Shown here: positions 43,124 through 54,592 of the stretch, piece by piece
Position numbering within the stretch: position 1 is the first letter of the stretch
Layout of the letters: each line of letters starts with the position of its first letter
Origin: Triangularia verruculosa
Lineage: Eukaryota > Ascomycota > Sordariomycetes > Sordariales > Podosporaceae
Direction: 5' to 3'
DNA length: 64,000 bases
Assembly (NCBI GenBank): GCA_033296885.1
Contig: MU863902.1
Span: 186,001 to 250,000, forward strand
Program-made: the position numbers and the translations under genes
Notes under the pieces: generated by a model
What the model saw: only the letters and a program-made list of their open reading frames with translations
The model's database searches: none
What the model was told of the DNA's origin: nothing

Positions 43124-44111
43124 GCGGCGGGTGTTACGGAGGTCGGTTTGTGGCGGACTTGGAGGTCTTAAAGACTAGGGGCAGCGGAAGTTAATAGCTA
43201 GGATACCAATATGTTTGTTGACGGCGTACCATTTCGTTACCATGCAAAGTGTCGGACGGCGGCTGTTGTCGTCTTAGGAGGTGACTTGAGGTTAGGAGTT
43301 GTACAGTCGATAGTCGGACGAGGAAAGCGGCCTAGGTTCACCCCTGATCCCTCCAGGTCTCAAGCTTTTTAAGTTGCATCCCTGATCCCTCCAGACCCCA
43401 ATGCGCCGTGCCGTTCCGCCCACCGAGTGGATCTTAACTGGCGATACCCGGCCGAAGTGGAGTCAGTGGGAGCCTGGCGCCTGCCGATGCACTGCGATGT
43501 TAACCGCTGGACCAAGCATCTGTAGTAAAACCCCCACGCAACCCCGCACATCACAGCCAAAAAGACTGGAAGATACCTAGTATTAGCCTTTAGATATATC
43601 GGGAATGCCTTAAAAGATATTTTAAAAAGAGATGCTCAAAGATATTTACTGGGCCGTCTTCTATCATATAAAAGGCGCGATCCCAGCTTCCAGTACCAAT
43701 TACTTTGTCCACGGCGGGCCCCGCCATCGCTGCACTCCGTCATCACTTCCCTCAGAGGCTTTACCGCGCACCTCCCCACCCAATAACCTACGCCTTTGAC
43801 AAATCGCGCGATAGCAAATCCACAGCCAGCAAATCGATATTTTAGCTTATCGGTTGAGTGCCCCCCCCCCCGCCATGTGGATATGCCGTGCCTTGCGAGG
43901 GTTCTGGAGGAGAAGGAGGGGGAGCTAGCAAAGCTTCGGATGAGAAAGAAGAAACAAACCAATCAGTCATGGTGAAGCTGCGATGTCGGGTAGTCTATGA
44001 ATCATCAAAAAGCAGGACTTTCCCATGTTTCTCTGTCTACCTATCCCATTGCTGTATACCATCCAAACCTGCGTCGTCGCCAAAAGTGCACGACACTCAT
44101 CCGAACCCAAG
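43124..44111. other. intergenic with direct repeat and poly-C
   Basis: About 1 kb. A 16 bp direct repeat, CCCTGATCCCTCCAG, appears near 43341 and 43380. AT-rich AAAGATATTTTAAAA-type sequence lies at 43585-43650. A C12 run occurs at 43860-43871. No gene was recognised. A tRNA-like A box on the minus strand near 43504-43514 has no B box. Confidence 0.45.
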
Positions 44112-45424
44112 ATGCCCATGTCCTGGCCTTCCTTCTCGCTCCGCCGAGTCTACGAGAAGGGGCCCCTAAAGGCCGTCCCTTTTCCTGCCATCCGACTTAT
44201 CGCCATCCTCGTGCTTGTCAACTTGCTGGTCTGGGCCGGCGTGGCGGTTGTCCTTCACTATTTTCCTAAGCTCATCTCGCCTGCCGTGCTCTCCTACACC
44301 CTCGGCCTTCGCCACGCTCTCGATGCCGACCACATTAGCGCCATTGACCTCATGACCCGGAGGTTGATCGCCTCCGGCCAGCGCCCGGTGGCCGTGGGAA
44401 CCTTCTTCAGCCTGGGACACTCAACCATTGTCATTGTTACCTGCATCGTGCTGGCAGCCACCGCAGGTGCTGTCAGGGACAAGTTCGATGATTTTGAGCG
44501 CATCGGCGGCATCATTGGGACGAGTGTATCCGGTACCTTCCTCTTGATTTTGTGCATCGCCAACGGATGGATTCTCTACCGGCTGGTGCAGAGGTTGAGA
44601 CAGGTGCTTGCTGAGCAGAGAGCCGCCAGACAAGCTGCTGGTTATGACCCGGATGCTGAAGCCCATGCCGATCCCATTGGCGACCAGATGGGATTGGAAG
44701 GGATGGGATTCTTGTCCAATGTTTTCCGGGGTGTATTTAAGGCTGTCGATAGGCCATGGAAGATGTTTCCTCTGGGCATTCTCTTTGGGTTGGGCTTTGA
44801 TACCAGCTCCGAGATTGCCATTTTGGGAATTGCAAGCATTCAGGCGGCTCAGGGGACAAGCATCTGGATCATCCTGATCTTCCCCTTGCTTTTCACCGGT
44901 AGGAAGCCCAAGTTCTCTCTTCTTATCTGGCGATCGGTGCTAACAAAGATCTGCTCGTAGCGGGCATGTGCCTTGTCGACACGACAGATGGCGCCCTGAT
45001 GATGGCCCTCTACACCAACAAGGCCTTCTCGAGAGACATTGTCGCCATTCTTTACTATTCAATCGTGCTCACCGCCATTACCGTCTTTGTCTCGGCCTTC
45101 ATCGGCGTCATCCAATGGCTGTCCCTCATCGACCATGTCGCTGAACCAGATGGGAGCTTTTGGGATGGCGTCGGTGCCATTGGTGACCATTATGAGATTA
45201 TTGGCGCTAGCATTTGCGGTCTTTTCCTCGTTGTGGGCATTGGCTCTGTTCTGGTGTACCGTCCATGGAGGAAGAGAATGGACCGGCAGCCTGTCAGGCT
45301 TCCTGCAAGAGATGAAGCGTTACCCAGCGCGTCTGCGCTTGTTTCCAACCCAGACGCCGACGTCAGTTATGGGGCAGCACACAAACAGTCCGGGCAGGCC
45401 ACTGTGGCAGCTTTGGATAGATAA
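44112..45424 (+). CDS. nickel/cobalt transporter (NiCoT family)
   Basis: High-affinity Ni2+/Co2+ permease of the NiCoT/HoxN family with eight predicted helices, plasma-membrane located. Exons 44112-44898 and 44961-45424 join in frame (416 aa). The signature RHALDADHISAID in helix II contains HX4DH (His68, Asp73, His74), the metal-recognition motif. Further signatures are FFSLGHSTIVI, LGLGFDTSSEIAILGI-type (FGLGFDTSSE) and, after the intron, AGMCLVDTTDGALM. A His-poor cytosolic loop with acidic residues (YDPDAEAHADPIGD) lies between helices IV and V. Nickel uptake serves urease in fungi. An alternative ATG at 44025 would add 29 residues; the later one starts closer to the conserved region. Confidence 0.93.
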
Positions 45425-45967
45425 CCGGTACGTTCTTGGATTTCTTTCTGGTTGGAGGTGGGTTTGAGCCGTCGATTGGTACCTGACATACATAAAAACA
45501 TTAATAAGCAGCCACATTAACAGGGTATCTTTTGTCTCTAGGCTGTGAGAAAAATACCCTAATATATGCTATGCAAACTCCTGGAACTGGATATATGGAA
45601 AAGAAAACGAGTTTGAAAATCCTTCAAAAGCTGCTCCGTGCCTGAATAGTGAACCCGGGCAAGGTAGCTACCGGGTGCTCTCATCCCTTACCAACCCTAA
45701 ATCCGCCAGGCCGTCTTCCACATTCTTATCGTTGCTCGCCGAATTGGTCGAAAGTGAACCTAAAGCTCCTTTTAACAGACGACACGCAACAATACATTAA
45801 AAACCCATGTTTGAATCTCTTTGATCATTAAGGCCTTTCTGCCCAGAGAGACAGCCGCAGTAAAGAGCGGCCTGGTCCTCTTGAAAGTTTTCTTCCCCTT
45901 TTAGGAGTCTATTTCATGTATCGTTTCCCTAATAAAAACCAATAAAACACCATCCCCAACTTTGAAG
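45425..45967. other. intergenic with dispersed repeat copy
   Basis: About 540 bp downstream of the transporter gene. Apart from the dispersed repeat listed at 45540-45610, nothing is recognised. Confidence 0.4.
45540..45610 (+). repeat. dispersed repeat, copy 1 (pair with 49010-49085)
   Basis: The core TACCCTAATATATGCTATG plus AAAC, with similar flanks (GAGAAAAATACC upstream, GGAAAAGAAAA downstream), recurs near 49031-49055 in the same orientation. Similarity extends about 70 bp with scattered differences, so the two are related copies of a short dispersed element. Confidence 0.75.
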
Positions 45968-47587
45968 CTAATACATCCAAGGCACAAAGCAAAGCACACA
46001 CCCCTCGCCATGCTTCTTCCTCCCAAGGTCCCTAAACAGTTCCATTACCTCCTCCGAAGGCGTCCAATTCCCCATGTGAAAGAAAACACGCGGGCTGGAA
46101 ATAGAAACCTCCTCGTCCTCGATGTCGTCTTCATACCCCGACCTCCGTCCAGGGGCGCAGTAGCAGATGAACCATTCCCCTCCCGATGCCGGCTCCGTCG
46201 TCAACTCGGCCGTAAGCACCCCCGGCATGTGCTCCAGGCCGCGGGCAAACGCCGCCAGGAGAGGCCGCAAGGTTTCCTCGTTGGGCCAGGTGCGAAAGTC
46301 TTATTTTTCACTGTCAAAGGTCCCGTCCGCCGGGTCAGGGATTCTTTCCAGTGATTTGGCGTAAGCTAACGATGCCCGAGTTTCTTCAGGGGTGCCGTAG
46401 CCCGGTGCAAAGTAGTTTGCCGCGTCTGGGGGCAGGGTCAGTTGATTCGTCGTCATCGTCATCGTCCTGGCCGTCTTCTTCCGAGTCATCACTGTCGGAG
46501 CCGGCCGAGAGCGGCGGCCGTGCTTGGACGTACCATTGTCCGTTTGGGGCTCGGTAGTTGAAGTGCACTGATACGTGCTTGACGGAGGGCCATATTGACT
46601 CAGTGGGTTCTTGGCCAGCGGCAAAAGGCCAGAAGAAGGAGCCATCGACGGGGCCTTTGTAGGTGACTGTTTCGAGATTTTCGGCCGAGCTGATGAGGCG
46701 GTGGAGTGCTGATGACAGGGGGTCATGCTCGTGTGGGAAAACCAGGTTCGGCAGCCTCTGGTGGTGCAGGTAGAAGTGCGACTCAACTTCGAAATTGAAG
46801 CAGCGGACGGAGGACCCGATCTGATGGGTTTGGAGATCTTGGATAAATTCTTGGCGGATCCCCGACAAAGGGACAAGTAGACGCCGGGTTCCTTGTACCT
46901 CCAGGTTAACTTTTGGAGGTTGGGAGTTTTGGTGAGCGTGAGGGCGGCCTGGGTGCTGGGGTGGATTTGGCGATCGCCTCCGCCGTAAGTGCATAGGAGC
47001 TCGGTGATGCAAGACACGGCCGGCAAGAGATTCAGGTCCGTGTCAGCGAGGCGGATGTAGGAATACTCGTAGCGTTTCTCAAAAACGTCCTGTCGGCGTC
47101 CGAGCGCATGGCTGCACTTGTCTTGTTCTAGCTTGTCCCGGTCGCGGTGGCGGACGTCCATGGGGGAATGGATGATGAGGAGGAGGCTGAAGCCCACGGC
47201 CGGATCAGAGCCCCAGGATGAGAGGACAATGAACAGGGCGCGTAGGGCCTCGGCGACAACCTTGTTGTTGGCGGTCCTGTCCTCATTAGTCTCGTAGATG
47301 CTGCACTCCTGGTCGGTATAAGTAGGAAGGATGATGGTGTATCTAAGATGCTTCAGCAGACTTCGGCGGCGAGATTGAGGGGTGGAGAAGACGGTGGCGA
47401 ATGTTTCCAGCTCGACGGTGTTATTGATCTTGAGCTGACAAAAGACGTCGGGTTCGACCATAGACTGCCATGCACGTGAGACTGTGGCGATGTTAGGTCG
47501 AACGAGTCGTCCATCTTCACCATGCTGCTCGGGGAGGTGGGCGGCAATGTTGGCGATGACCTCCGGGGGTAAGCGCTCTATGGTCAT
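45968..47587 (-). pseudogene. F-box gene with two frameshifts and a stop
   Basis: The ATG at 47587 opens an F-box (IERLPPEVIANIAAHLPE, then TVSRAWQSMVEPDVF). Frame 1 is coding to about LQKLTWRYKEPGVYLSLCRG. Coding then moves to another frame (QEFIQDLQTHQIGSSVRCFNFEV to DDESTDPAP, roughly 46870-46430), as if one G were missing from a G4 run near 46861. It returns to frame 1 at a C5 run near 46429 (one C too many), giving DAANYFAPGYGTPEETRASLAYAKSLE. A TAA codon near 46302-46304 then interrupts the same frame, after which NEETLRPLLAAFARGLEHMPGVLTAEL continues to a stop at 45968. Three lesions suggest a decaying gene; assembly errors in homopolymers could explain the two shifts but not the TAA. 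Intact it would be an SCF adaptor. Confidence 0.7.
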
Positions 47588-47734
47588 GGTTTGGAAAGGT
47601 TATGTCTGTTCACTGGTGGATGTTGAAACACACACACACTGTACTGTATTTATGCATGTGAGCAAGCAGTAAGGCGGGGCAGCACGTCCTGGACAAAAAA
47701 ATTGGCGCTGCAAAGGGAGAGTACAGTGTTGAAA

Positions 47735-47842
47735 GATAGTTAATAGGCCTTAAAAGATAGTTAATAGGCCTTAGAAGATATCAAAAACACTTTAAAAGAT
47801 AGTAATAAGCCTAAAGAAGATAAGGCAGTTAATAGGCCTTTT
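47735..47842. repeat. AT-rich tandem unit GATAGTTAATAGGCCTTAAAA
   Basis: About four to five imperfect 21-26 bp units built on GTTAATAGGCCTT with AAAGATA spacers. Related sequence occurs near 52360-52440 (AAGAGGCCTTGAATGATAG and AGTTAACAGG) and 20905-20990. Confidence 0.75.
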
Positions 47843-49009
47843 CTACTATTGTTAAGGTGTGACCCTGGCTTGCAGGACTAATTATTTTATTTATAGCGTG
47901 GGGAGGTAGCTGCTATGGTACAGGGCAGGGGTAGGGTTACAATTCCCTGTTTTTTTCCGGGAACAATGGTTCTCTAATGTGGGTACTTCGTAGGTACCTG
48001 TTATTTATCTAGGTATGTATGTACCTATGTAGGGAGAAAGTGATGGGAGGACTCGTCTGACGCGCCAGAGCCAGTGCTTCTGGACACCCACCTAGTGAGG
48101 TAAAATACCTAGGTAGGTACATTGCCTTCACTCTGCTACAGATCGCTCTTATTGTCGACCCCAAGCGTTTTATTTACCTAGGCACCTAGCTTATCGTACC
48201 TACCTACCTACCTCGGTAGTTTATTCACATCGAGAGCTGCCTCTAAGAAATTCACACAAAATTCACAACTAGGGAAATCTCGACATCACGCCACACCAAC
48301 ACAATAGGTACCAATACGCAGCCCAAAACTGATTCGCGCACCCAGCCCCATTGGCACCTAACACGCTACCTATTCCATGACAAATTCGCCAACGTCACCG
48401 AGTCTCTCGTCCCAAACAACTCACACCAATCCCCGCTCTTGGGCATACTTGTTACAGTTAGCCAAAGCATTGCCCGCCTGTACTGGTGAAGGTATCACAA
48501 CCCCAGCGGATGTCATTATGGAGGCACGCGAGCTAACAGTTGTCAAAGTAGCTGTTTTGTGCTAGAAAGCAACGGGCGGCAATAGCGGTACACATGGCTA
48601 AAGGAGCACTCAGGGGTTCTGATCCCGGCCACGTCCGAGTTCCAGAAGGCAATATCGTCCGATCTAGTGCTAAAGATATCGGCTATCTGCTGACACTGGT
48701 TGAGTCAGGTCATGTCCGCGAGATCACTGGCATCCTGAAAGCTGGATCCGTTAAAATACCGATAGCAGTCGCGGCGTGTTCCTGGGGTGATGGGGAGTTC
48801 GACACCGTCGGGAACCTGGGTGTTGGTGGGTGCCGGGACGACACCGGTGACGATAGGGAAAATGGGAACCAACGGGGTGAAAGGGATGGATGGCACGGCC
48901 GTTCATGGATTGGAACCTGGCTGCCCGAGATCTGTAGCAATGGTTCCAACTGGTTCGAGGCAGTAGCTCTCATATGGGGGCTAGCACTGTTGACGTATGC
49001 CCTGTATCT

Positions 49010-49085
49010 ATCTGAGCTGCGAGGAAAGTACCCTAATATATGCTATGTAAACGCTGCCCACTGGTTACACGGAAAGAAAATGACC
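49010..49085 (+). repeat. dispersed repeat, copy 2 (pair with 45540-45610)
   Basis: Carries the same TACCCTAATATATGCTATG core as copy 1, with GAGGAAAG before it and GGAAAGAAAATGACC after it. It lies between the AAA gene 3' end and the repeat-rich spacer. Confidence 0.75.
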
Positions 49086-49116
49086 TCTGAAATAGGCAGT
49101 ATACGTACCTCGACAC

Positions 49117-49150
49117 TTTCTTTTTTTTTTTTTAAAAAAAAAAAAGAAAA
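49117..49150. repeat. T/A perfect palindrome
   Basis: TTTC followed by T13, then A12 and GAAAA: an inverted repeat with no loop, 14 bp before the stop-codon side of the AAA gene, so it is in its 3' UTR. It could act as a transcript end or polyadenylation-related structure, or simply be an unstable low-complexity site. Confidence 0.8.
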
Positions 49151-49163
49151 GGGCCGTACCTAA

Positions 49164-51941
49164 CTATCGATAACCCCCATCTCTGGCCAGTTCATCATCC
49201 GTCAGGCCCTCCCTCACTTTCTTGATGTAATCGTCAAACCTTGACGCAACCTCGATGACATGCTGCAGGTGTGAGCTATTTACTACCTCCTTTTTGTGTT
49301 TTGCCAGCTGTCTTGCTGTAGTAATAGCGTTTCGAATTGACCGACCATTCATCTCCATCCGAGCAAATTCACCGAGATTATCATTAATATCTTCAAAGTC
49401 GATGCTCTCTCCATCGATGTCCTTGAGTCTTGCCAAGAAGTTTCGCCAAATCCTTCTACGCTGGGGCACATTGAGATTGTCGTAGTGAATGGCAAGATGA
49501 ATTCTGCTCTTGAATGCCTCGTCAAAGGTCCCCACCCTATTCGAAGTCAAAATCAGAATGCCGTCGTAGTACTCGAGAACGCGGAGGAAGACTGAAACAA
49601 GGGCGTTTCGATTCAGATCTGCCAGGCCACGTTGTTCCAAGAAAACTTCGGCCTCGTCGAGGAGCACGATGCAGCCCCATATCTTGCCGAGATAGAGCAC
49701 AGACTCGAGATACTTTTCCACATCTTCTGGCTTGGTCCCCACATCGCCACACGTAACCCGGTACAGAGGTTTCTCTGTTATCTCAGCGACCGCCTCTGCA
49801 GTGAACGTTTTGCCAGTTCCGGGGGCGCCGTGCATAAGCAGGATTAGGCCTTTCCCTTTCCCCTTGATGATGTCAGTCCCCTTCTCAGCGGCGACTTGAG
49901 TTGTGACAAGGGCCCGGATAAGATCTTTCGTTTTGGTGTCACTGAGCGCAAGGTTCTCGAAAGCTTTCTTGTCCCATTCAACTTCGGTGATTTTATCGAC
50001 GTCGAGGTCAACTGGCCGCAATGCATTAGTTCCGCAATCTCTAGGCATTGAGAAATAATGTGTCGGGAATTAGAACCTACCCCAAGTCTTTCGTTGAATG
50101 TTGAACCCCTTGATAATGACTGGGAATGCGTAAATCTCATCCCCGACCGGCCCTGTGGTTTCCGAAATGCGAGAAAGTCCAGGTATCGCAGATAGCCGAC
50201 TGCTTTCACCTTTCCGATTCCCGTGGATCTTGTCGTAAGTTGCGCAATCGATCATGAAACGCTCAGCTTCCTTCAACATTGTAGCGTCGTCAGTATGTGA
50301 ACAGATAGTAGAACTGAGAAACAGGAAGTGCCTTACAAGCCCATTTCCCTCCTGGTAGGCCACAAACTTCCGAACTCTAGATGACCAACATAATTTCCCG
50401 ATTTTCTCCAGCCTCTCTCTCACTTCTTCTTTTGCAAACCTTAGCGGATAGGTCTGAAGTGATCTGATTTCCGCGTCTCGCTCAGTCCTGGCTGTCGCGG
50501 CTGCATGCTCTGAGACGATGGCATGCCAACTTTCCCGGACGTATGACGCATTTCTGTATGACCAGGCATGGCAGTATACTCTGTATATGTACCTTGGGCC
50601 TTTGTTCGCCCATTGCTCTTGGCTTGAAGGGGCATCCTCTGTGTCGCGCAGGACCATGGCACCAGCTATACAACCACCCACGAGACCTGCAAACTGCGTG
50701 ACAAGGGGCTCTCCTGGCCGAATCAGGAATGGCAGATATTTGAACTGAATTTTGCCATGTTCGAGGAGAGCATCGACATGCCTGTACGTGGTAGAGAAAG
50801 CTGTCTCAATGTATTTCTCCAGAAGCCGGAGGAACTGCCAGTGCTTCTTAGGAAGTGTCCGAACAAGGTCACGCTGCCCTCTGACAAAGTACCAGAAGAA
50901 ATAAGGCGCCAGGAGTTCCTCTCCTGATGAAGTAGGGGAGCGAAGAATGAAGCCTAAATTTTCCAAAGATGCCAGTTCTTTGACAGCTTCCTGCATGTCG
51001 CTCTTGATGAGTTTAATAGACTCCGAGTATAGAGGCGGGGCTGAATCGTCATGGTGAGTTTTATTAACTGTTGTCTCGTTCTTCCAAGGTGAAGGATGCA
51101 TCGAAAGAGGGATGTTGGGTCGAGGAAGACTTTGAAGAAACGGCGGCCCATGTGGCATAAGAAGTAGTGGCTTTTTATCTCGTGCGGCTGTCATAACCTC
51201 ATCTGAATAATAATCCCGAAAAACAACAAAGGCGATATCAGGATTCTGCTTGAAGTGTCGGGCCAGATTACTCAAACCAAGATCGCCATGGAGCTTGCGT
51301 ACTCCGTCCGGTTCGACAGTGGCATAAGGCTGCCCGAGGTAGTGATTTCTGTTATCGATCCGATGTATCACCTCCCATCGCAGGCTTCGGATAGGCCGCC
51401 GTCTTGAGCCAGCATGGTGGCCGCTTTCATTTGTGGCAGTTACACGAGTCTCAGATTGCTGATCATTTGGCATAACCAAGGAGCCGGGGGTACCGTCGAG
51501 TTGTAAATTAGGAGTTGAAGTTGCCTCATGCCATAGACTGTGGCTAGCACGGAACTTGATGGGAGATGGGAAGGTTGGGTCTCCGTCGGCGGGTCGTTGC
51601 GAATGGTTCTCGTCATAGGCTCGAACCCGGATACTTGTGGATGATCCTTCACTCTCATCGTCCGCTTCACTTTCCTCCGAGGTCTCGGTCTCTTCACTAT
51701 CCGTATGTTCTTCCGTTGCGGCCAGAAGCTGCTGGGCTTGGAAGTCGCTCTCGCTTGTCTTGTCGCGTGATATGGTAAGAGCATTATGTAGGGCCTTTCG
51801 TGACTTTGGCGAGGATAACGAAGAATCGAGTGGCATGCGTGAAGATGGGTCACTCTCACAGGAATCGTCCGAAGCGGTTGACTCTCGGGACCAGCCAACA
51901 CGAAGTTGGGGAATCATCATGCCCCCCAAAGCGGAAGACAT
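49164..51941 (-). CDS. AAA+ ATPase with fungal N-terminal domain
   Basis: Exons 51941-50081 and 50011-49164 join in frame (902 aa). Residues 1-170 are Ser/Glu/Asp-rich and disordered. The middle (about 185-620) is the fungal domain usually found N-terminal to such ATPases (landmarks: RSLRWEVIHRI, LLAPYFFWYFVRGQRDLV, PFLIRPGEPLV, PVIIKGFNIQRKTWG). The AAA+ module follows: Walker A GAPGTGKT at 682-689, Walker B CIVLLDEAEVFLE at 734-744 and sensor 1 GILILTSNRVGTFDEAFKSR. The arginine-finger region IHYDNL and the C-terminal lid MEMNGRSIRNAITTARQLA complete it. All motifs look intact. Relatives are numerous and variable in filamentous fungi and their substrate is unknown. It is divergent from a DUF7708 gene 690 bp away. 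Confidence 0.92.
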
Positions 51942-52634
51942 CTTGCCCTAAATCAATAGATAGGTCCCAATATTAGCGTACATTCAGCACCAAAAAAGTG
52001 TCCATCAGGCAATGGAATATCAGGGGTGTCGACACTCACGTATCAAAGTGTGGGTTTCTACACGCGAGGGTAGGTCCACAGGGATACCGTGCAAATGAGA
52101 TTCAACAGCGAGATAGTCTATTGCCTTGATTGTCAGAAGAAAAGGAGGGGTAAGTCGATGTCAATTGCCGTGTCTCCGACATCTTATCGCCGAATAATGC
52201 ATTCCAGGTTGTGTAGTGGGGGCTACGTCGCACAATGGCAGCAAGTATTGGACGGAAGGTTCGGGTGGCAGCTGCTAAGGCCCCCACGTTGTGGACAAGA
52301 AAATAGAGACTGCTAACCAGGCAAGCCACCCAAAACATACTCGATGAGTGTCACAATATGGCTTCTAGGCCTTTAAAATAAGCCAAGAGGCCTTGAATGA
52401 TAGTTAACAGGTATTGAAGATCTGTGTAGAGGCCTATCGGCTATTCTTCAATTCCTTTCACTGTCTTGAAAGGCCGAGTACCTGCGTCCACTGGCGGTTT
52501 ACCTTTTTTTTGTCCAGGACGTGGCCCGTCCTGGTTGCCTTTTTGTGAAACATACCCCTCCCTAGATCCCCAACACCTTCTTCGGGTGCAGATCCTGGCC
52601 GACCTGACCTGACCGGGAGCACCAAAATACAAAC
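51942..52634. promoter_or_regulatory. divergent promoter region with AT-rich repeat relatives
   Basis: About 690 bp between the AAA gene and the DUF7708 gene. AGGCCTTGAATGATAG/AGTTAACAGG elements at about 52360-52440 resemble the tandem unit at 47735-47842. No other gene is seen. Confidence 0.45.
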
Positions 52635-54513
52635 ATGTCGCAACTCCTCAAAACAACCACTTCCTTGCCTCACGTTGAATATATGGAGTGGTTCAGCGGC
52701 GGCACGGATGATGTGTAAGAGGCCAAATCAGAACTTTTGTCGTGAGTTTAAGTATTTGACAGCTTGGGCAGCATTGGGCTAACAGCGCTTCGACCATTGT
52801 AGCTCCTTAGACCCCGCGACAGATGCTTTCCAGGACGCGATAAGCATATTCTCGAACGAACTCACCAAAGACAAGGCAAAGCGTGATCTCGTTGCTCAAT
52901 CAAAGAGTTTTAAGGATCTTCAAAATACCCTGACGGAAGCCCAGAAGAAGTATGAATCCGTACGAGCCAAGTCTCAGTGCCGGGAGTATTTGGTCAGGTT
53001 TTCAGGGCTTCTCTGTCACTACGACAACGTGATGAAGTGCTTTATTCAGCACAACCCCGAATATGTGTCACTAGCTTGGGGCACAATGAAGTTATTATTT
53101 GTGGTATGGTTCAAACCCTTCCACATGAATTGCGCCTTAACTGCGCATCTCTCGGGGCACACCATGTTAAGACATCTCTCATTGACCTTGTTGCCAGGCC
53201 TTTCTCAACCATGAAAATGCAGTTTCGATGTTGGCAAAGGGCCTTTGCCGAATCGGCTCCATTCTGCCTAGAATCGAGCTATCGCTTATCCTCTATCCAA
53301 CAAACAGAATGAAGCGGGCAGTAGCGGAGCTGTATGCTTACATTCTCAAATTCCTCATCCGAGCCAATAGATGGTATGAGGAAGGGAAGTTGAGGCACAT
53401 CTGGCATTATTTCACGCGGCCATCTGAACTGCGATATAATGACCTGTTGGAAAATATACAGGAGAGGTCTCAGCTTGTCGAAAGTCTCAGTGCATCTGGC
53501 GCCCGTGTCGAGCAGCGAGAAAACCACCGCAAGATTGACAGCGAGGGGCTCCAATTGATAGCCATACAGCAGGAGATACAGGAGCTGAAGGCGGCATGGT
53601 CAGGTACCTTACGTTTCCTATCTTCTACCACAGCTCCGAAAGCAACAGCACTGACCACTGAGCAGCCTTTCAAACAATGGCTTCGGGTGCTTTCATCAAC
53701 ACAAACAGTCGCCTTACCGATCTGCAGTTTGCACAAATGTTGCAGTCTTTCCGGCAACTCGCAGATCAGCATATACTACCAGAACCGGATGTAACTTACA
53801 AACACAACATTTCGCTTCAGAAGGCCATTCAGAGAAACTCTCGCACCGGTGCCGCTTGCACATTTGACTGGGCCAGTCCCAGACTGTCTGCCTTCTCAGC
53901 TGCTCCAGACCTCAGGTCTTTGATTATCATACGTGGTACCTACCACACAAGAGAGCAGACTCGAGGGTTAAGCATAGCTGCGTTGGAGCTCCTTCGTTCC
54001 TCCAACATACCTGTCATGTGGGTCCTGAAAGGTCCAAACAAAGGGTCTATGCCTCTGACAGCGGCCTCGGTGTGGAGGTATCTCATTGTGCAGGCCATGA
54101 AACTTCCAGATGTCGTCCCGACAGAACTCGACGCATCTCTCAATTGTGCTCGATTTCAAAAGGCAACAACAGTGGAAGATTACATCTCCATATTTGCGTC
54201 CCTGTTGTCGTCAGCATCTAACGTATACATCATTCTGGACATTGACATTTCTGAGGCGTTTTCATGGGTTGACAGCATTCTTTCTGTCTTTGGGCATCTG
54301 GAACAAAGAGGGAATAAGACAAGACTGAGAGTGTTGCTATTTACGAATAAACCCATGATGACTACGGAGGGCACCAAAAACCATGTGGTGATCAGAGCAC
54401 CGTCCAACAATCTTGTTACACGTCCAGGGTCAGGAAGGCCAGACCGACGGGGGGCAGCGATGATTTTCATGGGTAGCAGGGCGTCAATGAGGCGAGGATT
54501 ACGGCTTGCATAA
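52635..54513 (+). CDS. DUF7708-type STAND-associated protein
   Basis: Exons 52635-52714, 52803-53103, 53198-53603, 53666-54513 join in frame (544 aa). The N-terminal helical block (about 27-250) matches the DUF7708 type seen ahead of NACHT domains in fungal NLR-like proteins: YLVRFSGLLCHYDNVMKCFIQHNPEYVSLAWGTMKLLFV (spanning about residues 89-127), then FLNHENAVSMLAKGL. A coiled region follows (VEQRENHRKIDSEGLQLIAIQQEIQELKAAW, about 232-262). The second half (LRSLIIIRGTYHTREQTRGLSIAALELL, SNIPVMWVLKG) has an NTPase-like fold pattern but no P-loop GxxxxGK[ST], and there are no WD40 or ankyrin repeats. It is therefore either a short non-NLR member or a truncated relative. Its role may be in recognition or incompatibility; that is inference. 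Confidence 0.75.
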
Positions 54514-54592
54514 ATTATTCCGTTGAAGATGGTCATTCCATGCAATTTACTCGAGCTATCGGCCTTAGGTACTCCCTTGAGAATTATCTGAT

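Larger units (their letters stand above)
47588..49163. other. repeat-bearing intergenic region
   Basis: About 1.6 kb with AT-rich tandem units (47735-47842), many GGTAGGTACCT-like runs (47990-48210), the second copy of a dispersed repeat (about 49010-49085) and a T/A palindrome. A 189-codon plus-strand frame at 48594-49163 ends inside that palindrome and has no domain, so I do not call it a gene. Confidence 0.55.

Noticed and set aside
43400..43545. tRNA-like A box (TGGTCCAGCGG) on the minus strand near 43504-43514
   Set aside because: No matching B box or acceptor stem could be found, so no tRNA is called.
48594..49163. 189-codon plus-strand frame ending in the poly-T/A palindrome
   Set aside because: It ends in low-complexity Phe/Lys codons, overlaps a dispersed repeat and has no domain.
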